Position numbers and translations under genes: made by a program. A stretch of DNA of 64,000 nt from Bacteroidota bacterium. GTDB taxonomy: Bacteria; Bacteroidota; Bacteroidia; AKYH767-A; OLB10. Location of the stretch: the NCBI GenBank assembly GCA_016713525.1, contig JADJOZ010000007.1, forward strand, positions 186,001 through 250,000, given 5' to 3'. Below are positions 39,923-48,131 of the stretch, one piece after another (the stretch's first letter is position 1; every line of letters begins with the position of its first letter). The notes under the pieces were generated by a model. The model worked only from the letters and a program-made list of their open reading frames with translations. It did not search any database and had not been told where the DNA came from.

Positions 39923-41380
39923 TTAGTTTTTTTCGTAGGCACCTAAATCTGGATCACCGGTACGGTCAACTCCTTTAATATCGAATCCTGTTAAAGAATC
40001 AATGAAGTTTCCATCTGCTGCATTTATTGCAGGTGAGCCAGATTCCAATTGATAATCATCTTCAGCATAATCAACAAATAGTGGATTTTGATTGATGATC
40101 ATTCCGGAAAAATTGGAACCGGATGTATTCAACTCAGTCTTCAAAAGTACATTTCTGAAATTATATCCAGTAGCGTTAAATTCAAAATCGAGTTCCAGTT
40201 CTTCATCATTATTTCCCCAGATGATACAATTAATAAAATCGGCTTTGCTGAGAGGAAATTCAACTGCATTATTAGACTGATTAATTGCGTAGTCATTGAT
40301 ATAAACAGTTGGTGTGTTTCTTTGCCCGTTATTCCAGTAATTGGCAATTGTACAAAATTTGAATTCATAATTGCCACCTTGCGATAAGGCAACTCCATAT
40401 TGACCACTTCGGGCAATAACACTGTTTCTTGCTTCTATTTGATAATATCTGGAAAGTATTCCGAACCCTGACATATTTTCAATTATGGTGTTCTGAATTT
40501 TAACCATTTTAGGCGGAGCTGTGTCAAGTAAACATTCTGTTTGCAATCCAATAAATCCATTTCTGATTTCTGCATATGTGATTTCATTCTGATCACTACC
40601 TTCATTAATCCAGATCCGATCCCACTGTCCAGGCACATCCTGATAATACGACTCTCTTCGAACACCTTCAAATTTTACCGGTTCATTCATATTTCCCTGA
40701 ACTTTTAATGTTCCGTAGCGGTAAACCCAGATTCCGGAATTATTTCCAAAATAAATTTTTGTTCCTGGCTGAATTATTAAAGTTTGGGTTGAATCAACAA
40801 CAGCATATCCCCCATAAATCACATAAGGTAAAACGTTGTCCCATGTTATGGTGGTATTTAAACCAGTATCTAGTAAAGCATAAGGGATGAATGAATTACC
40901 TGTTTGAATGGCTTTGTCAGCTATGATAAACCTGGCATTCTGTCCAAATGCTACCAAATCAACATCCTGAATGTTGCCATTAGTTTCAAAAACAATAGAA
41001 TCCATTACCAGATAAGGGGTCAATGAACTATTTGGATCGATAGTAACTTCAACAAAAATGAATAATGAGTCTTTGCCAGCAACTTCCACGTTACTGAAAC
41101 TCTTACCCGGAATTCCATCCACATTCAAACGATATGGAGAAGAATTGCCTGTTGCTAATCTGATAGATGAAACATTTATGGGCCGGCTGTTCCGGTTATA
41201 AATCTTTAATTGTTTGGTCGTCGACCCTAAACTGGAGAAAATGGTATCAAAAATAATAGTGTCAGCGGAAAATTCCAATTTTGCTGAACTGTCAGTTAGT
41301 AAATCATCTTTCTTGCACGAAGAAACTGCTAAAACAAATAAAAAGCTGAAAATGAAGTAGTTAATATTTTTTAAAGGCAT
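39923..41380 (-). CDS. Parallel beta-helix lipoprotein
   Basis: About 485 residues from the ATG at 41380 (MPLKNINYF). The longer frame to 41437 is rejected because a TATCTTTG promoter motif lies at 41401-41408. The lipobox LAVSSC gives Cys22 as the lipidated residue, followed by KKDD. An N-terminal beta-sandwich (SADTIIFDTIFSSLGS, LKIYNRNS) is of the kind seen in choice-of-anchor proteins. A right-handed beta-helix follows from about residue 190 (IIQPGTKIYFGNNSGI, GTLKVQGNMNEPVKFEG, NSVIARSGQYGVALS), then a C-terminal SPAINAADGN and DIKGVDRTGDPDLGAYE ending, typical of such helices. It is probably anchored to a periplasmic or surface membrane face. Function unknown. Confidence 0.85.
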   Translation of the reverse strand: MPLKNINYFIFSFLFVLAVSSCKKDDLLTDSSAKLEFSADTIIFDTIFSSLGSTTKQLKIYNRNSRPINVSSIRLATGNSSPYRLNVDGIPGKSFSNVEVAGKDSLFIFVEVTIDPNSSLTPYLVMDSIVFETNGNIQDVDLVAFGQNARFIIADKAIQTGNSFIPYALLDTGLNTTITWDNVLPYVIYGGYAVVDSTQTLIIQPGTKIYFGNNSGIWVYRYGTLKVQGNMNEPVKFEGVRRESYYQDVPGQWDRIWINEGSDQNEITYAEIRNGFIGLQTECLLDTAPPKMVKIQNTIIENMSGFGILSRYYQIEARNSVIARSGQYGVALSQGGNYEFKFCTIANYWNNGQRNTPTVYINDYAINQSNNAVEFPLSKADFINCIIWGNNDEELELDFEFNATGYNFRNVLLKTELNTSGSNFSGMIINQNPLFVDYAEDDYQLESGSPAINAADGNFIDSLTGFDIKGVDRTGDPDLGAYEKN

Positions 41381-41400
41381 ATGTTGTTGGATAACTGCTA

Positions 41401-41408
41401 CAAAGATA
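41401..41408 (-). promoter_or_regulatory. Candidate -7 element for the beta-helix lipoprotein gene
   Basis: The minus strand reads TATCTTTG (plus CAAAGATA), 20 bases upstream of the chosen ATG at 41380. Confidence 0.6.
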
Positions 41409-41521
41409 ACCAGACTGCTTAAACATTCATTATTCAATAATTATTGTCTCATATTTTAAATAACTAATATTCAGCTACATACCAGTCAATCCGAAAATCA
41501 ACAAAAAAAAATCCCATCCTA

Positions 41522-41552
41522 TTGGAGAATAGGACTCTTTATCTTATCTTTG
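41522..41552 (+). promoter_or_regulatory. Promoter of the L31 gene
   Basis: TATCTTTG at 41545-41552 with TTGG at 41522-41525, spacing 19, fits the -33/-7 pattern. It also shows that the ATG at 41550 overlaps the -7 element and cannot be the start. Confidence 0.65.
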
Positions 41553-41576
41553 CATCCCGTTTTGAAAACTGTACAT

Positions 41577-41843
41577 ATGAAAAAGGACATACATCCAAAA
41601 AATTACAGAATGGTGGTATTTAAAGATATCTCCTGCGACTATGCATTTCTAAGTCGTTCAACTGTAGAAACCAAAGAAACAATTACCTGGGAAGATGGTA
41701 AAGAATATCCACTTATTAAGCTGGAGATTTCGCACATGTCGCACCCCTTTTACACCGGCAAAATGAAGCTGGTAGATACAGCGGGTCGTGTTGACAAATT
41801 CCGCAACCGTTATAAGAAACACACGGAGAAATCCGGGAAATAA
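41577..41843 (+). CDS. rpmE2: 50S ribosomal protein L31, type B
   Basis: An 88-residue ribosomal protein from MKKDIHPKNYRMVVFKD. Family motifs are HPKNYR, FKDISCDYAFLSRST, YPLIKLEISHMSHPFYTG and GRVDKFRNRY. It has a single Cys and lacks the CxxC zinc ligands of type-A L31, so it is the zinc-independent form, the usual one in Bacteroidota. It has its own promoter and a strong terminator, so it is monocistronic. Confidence 0.96.
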   Translation: MKKDIHPKNYRMVVFKDISCDYAFLSRSTVETKETITWEDGKEYPLIKLEISHMSHPFYTGKMKLVDTAGRVDKFRNRYKKHTEKSGK

Positions 41844-41858
41844 TAGATTCCGCCAATC

Positions 41859-41888
41859 AAAAAAAGTCCCTTCCGGGACTTTTTTTTT
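41859..41888 (+). terminator. Terminator of the L31 gene
   Basis: The stem AAAAAGTCCC/GGGACTTTTT with loop TTCC is followed by a T-run, 15 bases after the stop codon. Confidence 0.93.
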
Positions 41889-41933
41889 AGCCTTTTCTTT
41901 GACAATTTTGAACCTTTCAAATTCCTAAGCGCT

Positions 41934-43115
41934 ATGACAAATACCGTTTTATTTGATTTCAACAGGAAGTCATTGTTACCATTTACCTATACCCGACCTG
42001 TTGCCGATATCAGAATAGGAATATTAACCATTCGGGAACATTGGGAGCTTTTACTTGGGGGACCTACTTCATCACTTACAGAGGAATACCTTACAAAAAA
42101 GTATACGGTCTGGAAAGAGCAGGAAAATATTTTCATTAACGGAGCACTAATTGCAACACCGGAATTGGTGGATGCAACAAGGGGACTTTCATTAGGCCAG
42201 CGTTTGGTTCAAAATGGAATTCCTCTGGCGGCATTTGCAGAAGGATGGCCTGATCCTGTATCACCCTATGGCAGATTCAGGGATATTGAATTCAAAGGTG
42301 CTGTGATAATAATCGCAAATCCGTGGGACATTTTCACTTTGAATGACCAGGTGCTTCGGGCACAATCTAAAGCACTTACCGTCGGAAGAAAATCGGCACC
42401 AATTAGCCTATCCAACAAACTTAATGCTCCGGAAAATATTTTTATTGAACCCGGTGCCACAGTTGAATGCAGTATAATTAATGCAGCAACCGGCCCGGTT
42501 TACATTGGTGCAGAAGCCGAGGTGATGGAAGGTGCAATGATCAGAGGGCCATTTTCTCTTGGCACACATGCTACTTTAAAAATGGGTGCTAAAATATATG
42601 GAGCAACTACCATTGGACCGCATTGCAAAGTTGGTGGCGAAGTGAATAATTCCGTAATTTTTGGGTTCTCCAATAAAGCTCACGATGGTTTCCTGGGAAA
42701 TTCCGTGATTGGTGAATGGTGCAATTTAGGGGCCGATACCAATAACTCTAACCTGAAAAACAATTACAAAAATGTTCAGGTGCACGACTTTATTTCCGGA
42801 GGATCTAAAGATACCGGATTACTTTTCTGCGGATTATTTATGGGCGATCATTCCAAGTGCGGAATTAACACCATGTTTAACACAGGAACTACTGTTGGAG
42901 TATCAGCCAATATTTTTGGAGCAGGTTTTCCCAACAAATTTATACCATCGTTTGCATGGGGTGGAATTGAGCCGGAAAATACGACACGATTCCGATTAGA
43001 TAAAGCAACTCAATTGGCTAAGGAAGTCTTCAAAAGAAGAAGTATGGATTTTGATGCTACAGAAGAATCCATTTTAAAAACTGTTTTTGACCTGACAGAA
43101 AGTAACTCTGGCTGA
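41934..43115 (+). CDS. GlmU-like putative sugar nucleotidyltransferase
   Basis: A 393-residue protein. The N-terminal third (FDFNRKSLLPFTYTRPVADIRIG) belongs to a Bacteroidota family annotated as GlmU-like nucleotidyltransferase, but the canonical GlmU uridylyltransferase loop is not seen. From about residue 160 a left-handed beta-helix of hexapeptide repeats is clear (IFIEPGATV, PVYIGAEAEVMEGAMIRG, GATTIGPHCKVGGEVNNSVI), with the GlmU-like acyltransferase region NSVIGEWCNLGADTNNSNLKNNY and FCGLFMGDHSKCGINTMFNTGT. A role in activated amino-sugar metabolism is plausible but substrate and activity are unproven. Confidence 0.82.
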   Translation: MTNTVLFDFNRKSLLPFTYTRPVADIRIGILTIREHWELLLGGPTSSLTEEYLTKKYTVWKEQENIFINGALIATPELVDATRGLSLGQRLVQNGIPLAAFAEGWPDPVSPYGRFRDIEFKGAVIIIANPWDIFTLNDQVLRAQSKALTVGRKSAPISLSNKLNAPENIFIEPGATVECSIINAATGPVYIGAEAEVMEGAMIRGPFSLGTHATLKMGAKIYGATTIGPHCKVGGEVNNSVIFGFSNKAHDGFLGNSVIGEWCNLGADTNNSNLKNNYKNVQVHDFISGGSKDTGLLFCGLFMGDHSKCGINTMFNTGTTVGVSANIFGAGFPNKFIPSFAWGGIEPENTTRFRLDKATQLAKEVFKRRSMDFDATEESILKTVFDLTESNSG

Positions 43116-43248
43116 AATTCGTGAAATTGCACAATTAATTGGCAACATAATGACTTTAAGTATGTTATAGTCTAAAACAGTGTCTACGCCCCTTCAACTA
43201 TGCGTTTGGCATATCAATTGACTAATAGACCTGCTATCAGTTTAACCT

Positions 43249-43278
43249 GTCATTTTGCAAACACACTGACAAAATGAC
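43249..43278 (+). promoter_or_regulatory. Perfect inverted repeat upstream of lon, candidate operator
   Basis: GTCATTTTG (43249-43257) and CAAAATGAC (43270-43278) form a perfect 9-bp inverted repeat with a 12-base spacer, ending 16 bases before the lon ATG. The left arm includes TCATTTTG, one base off the TAnnTTTG -7 consensus. It is not CIRCE. A binding site for a stress or heat-shock regulator, or a leader hairpin, are both possible. Confidence 0.45.
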
Positions 43279-43294
43279 TCTTATTTAATATTTC

Positions 43295-45841
43295 ATGTTC
43301 GACAACGCTTATACCAACAACATTTATGGAATTTCAGGATTATCAGACGATGAGCCGGATTTAATTCCTTTGCTTTCATCAGAAGATGAAGAGAGCATGA
43401 ATGCTGAGAACATTCCAGATGTCCTCTCAATTTTACCATTAAGAAATACAGTTTTATTTCCCGGGGTAGTAATTCCAATTACCGTCGGGCGCGATAAATC
43501 GATTAAGTTGATTAAAGATGCTTACAAATCCGATAAAATTATTGGTGTAGTATCTCAAAAAGACAGCACGGTTGAAGATCCGAAAGCTACCGATTTACAT
43601 TCTGTAGGAACAGTTGCGCATATTATTAAAATGTTGCGTATGCCAGATGGTAACACTACTGTTATTATTCAAGGAAAAAAACGTTTTATCATTAGTGAAG
43701 TTAAGGAGTCAGAGCCTTACATTAAAGCTTCCATTCTGCCTGTTGCAGATAAAAAGGTTATCCAGAATGAAAAAGAATTCAATGCTCTCATTGATTCACT
43801 TAGAGATCTATCCTTACAAATCATTACTCAGTCACCCAACATACCGACTGAGGCATCCTTTGCAATTAAAAATATTGAAAGCCCCTCCTTTCTAATCAAT
43901 TTCATTTCATCTAACATGAATGCAGATGTTGCCAGAAAGCAACAACTGTTAGAAATGACCGATTTAAAGGAAAGAGCTACTCAGGTTTTGCAATATTTAA
44001 CTCAGGAATTGCAACTGTTGGAATTAAAAAATCAGATTCAATCGAAAGTTAAAATTGATATCGACAAACAACAGCGTGAATACTTTCTGAATCAACAATT
44101 AAAAACCATTCAGGAAGAACTTGGTGGTAATTCACAGGACCAGGAAATTGATGAACTTAGACTCAAAGCATCTAAGAAAAAATGGTCAAAGGAAGTAAAT
44201 GCTGTTTTTGAAAAAGAACTGGAAAGATTAAACAGAATAAATCCTGCTGCAGCTGAATATTCAGTTACTTTAAATTATCTGGAACTACTCCTTGAATTAC
44301 CCTGGAGTGAATTCACCTCTGATAATTTTGATTTAAAAAGAGCTGAGAAAGTTTTGAATGCAGATCATTACGGTTTAGATAAAGTAAAAAACCGTATCAT
44401 GGAATACCTTGCAGTATTAAAACTTAAAGGGAACATGAAGTCACCTATCATGTGTTTATATGGTCCTCCCGGTGTCGGAAAAACATCGCTGGGGAAGTCA
44501 GTAGCAAAAGCACTTGGACGAAAATACGTCCGCATGTCGTTAGGTGGCTTGCGGGATGAAGCAGAAATCAGAGGACACCGGAAGACATATATTGGTGCAA
44601 TGCCGGGAAGAATAATTCAAAATCTTAAGAAAGCGAAATCATCAAATCCGGTTTTTGTATTAGATGAAATTGACAAACTCACACATGATTTTCATGGTGA
44701 CCCTTCTTCCGCATTATTGGAAGTTCTGGATCCGGAACAAAATACCAGTTTCTATGATAATTATGTGGAAATTGAATACGATCTATCCAAAGTATTATTT
44801 ATTGCCACTGCAAATTCATTAAGCTCTATTCAACCTGCTTTACGAGACAGAATGGAAATTATTGAAATCAATGGATACACTGTTGAAGAAAAAATCCAGA
44901 TTGCTATTAAGCATTTAATTCCAAAACAATTGGAAGCACATGGACTTAAAAAAGGTCAGGTAATTTTGTCAGATAAAATTATTGAACGGATTATTGAAGA
45001 TTATACAAGTGAATCAGGTGTAAGAACACTTGAAAAACAAATTGCTTCCGTAATTAGATCCACAGCAAAATCAGTTGCTATGGAGGAAAAATATGATGCT
45101 AAAATAAATGAAACTCAACTGAGAAAAGCATTAGGTGCTCCGTATTTTCAAAAAGAAAAATCGATTGACAATAATGTGGCAGGTGTAGTTACAGGACTTG
45201 CATGGACTCCGGTTGGTGGAGATATTTTATTCATAGAAACCTCACTTAGTAAAGGAAAAGGTAAACTCACATTAACAGGGAATCTTGGTGATGTGATGAA
45301 AGAATCGGCAGTGATTGCATTGGCTTATCTGAAATCTCATACCGATCAACTTGAAATCGCTCCTGAACTTTTCGATAATTGGGATGTTCACATTCATGTT
45401 CCGGAAGGAGCAACTCCAAAAGATGGTCCGTCAGCAGGCATAACGATGCTAACTTCTCTGGCATCTGCTTTTAGTCAAAGAAAGATCCGGAGAAAACTGG
45501 CAATGACAGGTGAAATCACCTTGCGAGGAAAAGTTTTACCAGTGGGAGGAATCAAAGAAAAAATTCTTGCTGCCAAAAGAGCAGGAATTACAGATATCAT
45601 TCTGAGCGAAGATAATAAGAAAGATATTCTAGAAATTAAGGAACATTATTTGACTGGTTTAACTTTCCATTATGTTAAGGAAATGATTGAAGTGGTTAAG
45701 CTGGCTCTTTTAAATGAGAAAGTTAAAAATCCAATTAACTTTCAAAATACTCCTTCATCAAATGGAAGTAATATTAACAAAGAAGTTGCAACCATAGCCA
45801 AAAAAGAAACCAAAGTCACTCAGAAGAAAACAAAGCACTGA
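43295..45841 (+). CDS. lon: ATP-dependent protease Lon
   Basis: An 848-residue hexameric cytoplasmic AAA+ protease that degrades misfolded and regulatory proteins. The N-terminal LON substrate domain begins near SILPLRNTVLFPGVVIPI (about residue 45) after a variable acidic leader. Walker A GPPGVGKTSL is at about 391, Walker B VFVLDEIDK at about 453, and sensor IATANSL follows. The protease domain has catalytic Ser in KDGPSAGITM (about 711) and Lys in PVGGIKEK (about 753). The C-terminal 40 residues are a Lys/Asn-rich tail. A perfect inverted repeat just upstream may control it. Length and motifs are normal. Confidence 0.97.
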   Translation: MFDNAYTNNIYGISGLSDDEPDLIPLLSSEDEESMNAENIPDVLSILPLRNTVLFPGVVIPITVGRDKSIKLIKDAYKSDKIIGVVSQKDSTVEDPKATDLHSVGTVAHIIKMLRMPDGNTTVIIQGKKRFIISEVKESEPYIKASILPVADKKVIQNEKEFNALIDSLRDLSLQIITQSPNIPTEASFAIKNIESPSFLINFISSNMNADVARKQQLLEMTDLKERATQVLQYLTQELQLLELKNQIQSKVKIDIDKQQREYFLNQQLKTIQEELGGNSQDQEIDELRLKASKKKWSKEVNAVFEKELERLNRINPAAAEYSVTLNYLELLLELPWSEFTSDNFDLKRAEKVLNADHYGLDKVKNRIMEYLAVLKLKGNMKSPIMCLYGPPGVGKTSLGKSVAKALGRKYVRMSLGGLRDEAEIRGHRKTYIGAMPGRIIQNLKKAKSSNPVFVLDEIDKLTHDFHGDPSSALLEVLDPEQNTSFYDNYVEIEYDLSKVLFIATANSLSSIQPALRDRMEIIEINGYTVEEKIQIAIKHLIPKQLEAHGLKKGQVILSDKIIERIIEDYTSESGVRTLEKQIASVIRSTAKSVAMEEKYDAKINETQLRKALGAPYFQKEKSIDNNVAGVVTGLAWTPVGGDILFIETSLSKGKGKLTLTGNLGDVMKESAVIALAYLKSHTDQLEIAPELFDNWDVHIHVPEGATPKDGPSAGITMLTSLASAFSQRKIRRKLAMTGEITLRGKVLPVGGIKEKILAAKRAGITDIILSEDNKKDILEIKEHYLTGLTFHYVKEMIEVVKLALLNEKVKNPINFQNTPSSNGSNINKEVATIAKKETKVTQKKTKH

Positions 45842-45891
45842 CTCCGAATACTCGGACCAAAAGCAAAAAGAAAAAGTAAAACTAAGAATAT

Positions 45892-45926
45892 AAAAAAAAG
45901 TCCCGGAGATTCCGGGACTTTTTTTT
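45892..45926. terminator. Bidirectional terminator between lon and the coiled-coil gene
   Basis: The stem AAAAAAAAGTCCCGGA / TCCGGGACTTTTTTTT with loop GAT suits both convergent genes (ends 45841 + and 45957 -). Confidence 0.94.
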
Positions 45927-45956
45927 GTATTTAACTTTCTCTAATCAAAGCTTCTC

Positions 45957-46865
45957 TTACTTTAAAATATGTGAAGATGCGGCACTCAGATTTCCATCAA
46001 CATATACTTCAATAACATATGTACCCGGAGCAAATACCCGCTCCTGCTCTTCCCATTTCAAACAAACATCCTGTTTCGAATTATCATAATTAATTTTTGT
46101 GGTTGCAGTAAACTGAACTTCTTCCCCTGAAGTAGCCATCTTAAATGTGCTGGATCCTTGTGAAGTTGCTCCCATTGTTTTGCCACCTGGCTCAACTATG
46201 CGAAGGTAAACTTCCTTCTCACCTGATTTTGCAATTTTATTTTCCAGAACCGAAAAACAAACTTCCATTTTATTGGTACGTTTTGCCATTGCGGTTTCTG
46301 AATATTTGGAACTACCGCGTTTTTTGTAAGACTTCACGTTCATATATTCAGACTTCAGTACTGAAGCTGTATTAACTGTTGTCTCAAGATTTTTAGAGAG
46401 ATTTTCGACAGTAGAAGTCAACTCCTGTTTATCCTTTTTGAGCTGATCATTTTCAATAAGCAGTTTATCGATTTTATCGAGGTATTCATCCCGCATCTTT
46501 TTGATTTCTTCCAGCTCAGCCCGTAGCTTTTTGTTCAATGCTGCAGAATTTTTCTCATTCTTCAACATTTTTTCAATTTTCTCTTTTTGCTGTTCAATGT
46601 TTGTATTTGCTTCAGCAAGAAGACTATCAAGGCGTTCATTGATACCCTTGTACTGATTCAATTCCTGATAGGTATCACCCAGTTCCTTTTCTACTTCCAT
46701 TTTTGCAGTAAGCAAACTGTCTGTTTTAACTTCATACCCTTCAACAACAGTGTTTTTATTCTGCCATTGATATATGTTCAGGATTCCGGACAATGCCAGC
46801 AGGATAATCCAGATTTTGTTGTTCCCACCCTTTTTCTCAGCAGCGGGGTTTGATTTGTTTTCCAT
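45957..46865 (-). CDS. Single-pass membrane protein with coiled coil, unknown function
   Basis: A 302-residue protein. A short Lys/Asn-rich cytoplasmic N-terminus leads to one membrane helix (about 18-33, IWIILLALSGILNIY). A long heptad-rich coiled coil (about 50-165) follows, then a linker (SYKKRGSSKYSETAMAKR) and a C-terminal beta-rich domain (about 195-302; MEVCFSVLENK, EVYLRIVEPGG, PGTYVIEVYVDG). The layout suggests a periplasmic stalk with a binding head, anchored in the inner membrane. I recognise no family with known function. It is convergent with lon and upstream tsaD runs the same way, with 127 bases between. Confidence 0.78.
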   Translation of the reverse strand: MENKSNPAAEKKGGNNKIWIILLALSGILNIYQWQNKNTVVEGYEVKTDSLLTAKMEVEKELGDTYQELNQYKGINERLDSLLAEANTNIEQQKEKIEKMLKNEKNSAALNKKLRAELEEIKKMRDEYLDKIDKLLIENDQLKKDKQELTSTVENLSKNLETTVNTASVLKSEYMNVKSYKKRGSSKYSETAMAKRTNKMEVCFSVLENKIAKSGEKEVYLRIVEPGGKTMGATSQGSSTFKMATSGEEVQFTATTKINYDNSKQDVCLKWEEQERVFAPGTYVIEVYVDGNLSAASSHILK

Positions 46866-46992
46866 GGTTTTGGTTGCTATAATTAATTTGTTGATTTTTG
46901 AATCACTTTTTTCTAACCACTTGATAATACGAAGGTAATTGGTTAATCAGGGTCAATTTCTGCCTCAGAATGAAACTTATTCACAATTCATT

Positions 46993-48018
46993 TCACAATC
47001 CGGTAAAACGGGCAAACGGAGTAGATTTCTGGGATGAGAATTCACCTTTAATAAACTTAAAATAACCGGCAACAGCTATCATAGCAGCATTATCGGTACA
47101 GAACTGAAATGGCGGTATAAAAAGATCCCATCCATTTTCCAATGCATTTTCTAGAAGTGCATTTCTTAAGCCTGAATTGGCACTCACTCCTCCGGCAATA
47201 GCAATCGTTTTGATACCTGTTTGCTCAGCAGCTTTTTTAAGTTTCCGTAGCAGAATTGCAACAATGGTAGCTTGTACGGAAGCGCAGATATCATTCAGAT
47301 TTGACCTGGTAAATGATGGATCTGCTTGTTGTTGCTTATTCAGAAAATACAAAATAGAGGTTTTCAGACCACTGAAACTGAAGTCCAGATTGGCAACCTG
47401 AGGATGTGGAAAGCGAAAAGCGTCAGGATTACCTGAAACTGCCAGTTTATCAATCATGGGTCCCCCGGGATAAGGCAATCCAATTATCTTAGCTATTTTG
47501 TCAAATGCCTCTCCTGCCGCATCGTCTTGCGTTTGGCCAATTAGCTCAAAATCACTATGATCCTTTACAATTATAAGTTGAGTATGGCCACCGGAAACTG
47601 TAAGGCAAAGAAAGGGGAAAGATGGGACACGGCATTCGGTATCAGGTAATCGTGCAAAATGAGCCAAAACGTGTGCCTGCATGTGATTCACCTCAATAAT
47701 TGGTATACCCAGTGCCAGTCCAAATGACTTGGAAAAAGAAGACCCAACCATAAGTGCACCCAACAAACCCGGGCCATTCGTAAAAGCTATGGCATCAAGG
47801 TCTTTTTTACTTACATTTGCCTGACGGAGAGCCTGATCGACAACAGGAATGATATGCTGCTGATGAGCCCTGGAAGCCAATTCCGGAACAACACCACCAA
47901 ATGCCTCATGTACCCTTTGTCCGGCAACAACATTGGCAAGAATTTTGTCATTAACGCTCACCGCAGCAGCAGTATCGTCGCAAGATGATTCAATTCCTAA
48001 TATCAGTACCGGTTTCAT
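46993..48018 (-). CDS. tsaD: tRNA N6-threonylcarbamoyladenosine synthase subunit TsaD
   Basis: About 341 residues from the ATG at 48018 (MKPVLILGIESSCDDTAAAV); the 12-codon extension to 48054 overlaps a promoter motif. TsaD transfers threonylcarbamoyl to A37 of ANN-reading tRNAs with TsaB/TsaE. The metal-binding His pair is in NHMQAHVLAH, with VSGGHTQL and the ATP-binding GGPMIDKLA, SFSGLKTSI, GGVSANSGLR and CTDNAAMIA all present. Essential in most bacteria. It is divergent from the TamB-like gene. Confidence 0.97.
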   Translation of the reverse strand: MKPVLILGIESSCDDTAAAVSVNDKILANVVAGQRVHEAFGGVVPELASRAHQQHIIPVVDQALRQANVSKKDLDAIAFTNGPGLLGALMVGSSFSKSFGLALGIPIIEVNHMQAHVLAHFARLPDTECRVPSFPFLCLTVSGGHTQLIIVKDHSDFELIGQTQDDAAGEAFDKIAKIIGLPYPGGPMIDKLAVSGNPDAFRFPHPQVANLDFSFSGLKTSILYFLNKQQQADPSFTRSNLNDICASVQATIVAILLRKLKKAAEQTGIKTIAIAGGVSANSGLRNALLENALENGWDLFIPPFQFCTDNAAMIAVAGYFKFIKGEFSSQKSTPFARFTGL

Positions 48019-48053
48019 GAAGTTAAGTTTAAAGTCACCTGGTGTAACCGGCA

Positions 48054-48061
48054 CAAAATTA
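48054..48061 (-). promoter_or_regulatory. Candidate -7 element for tsaD
   Basis: The minus strand reads TAATTTTG (plus CAAAATTA), 35 bases before the ATG at 48018. It argues against the longer tsaD start. Confidence 0.5.
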
Positions 48062-48131
48062 CGTTATCAGATCGAACAACCCATTAATCAATTGTATTCC
48101 TATTAAAAAGTTCCTCAAAATAACTGCAATT

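Noticed and set aside
43249..43278. CIRCE element upstream of lon
   Set aside because: The arms are GTCATTTTG/CAAAATGAC with a 12-base spacer, unlike the CIRCE arms TTAGCACTC/GAGTGCTAA with 9 bases.
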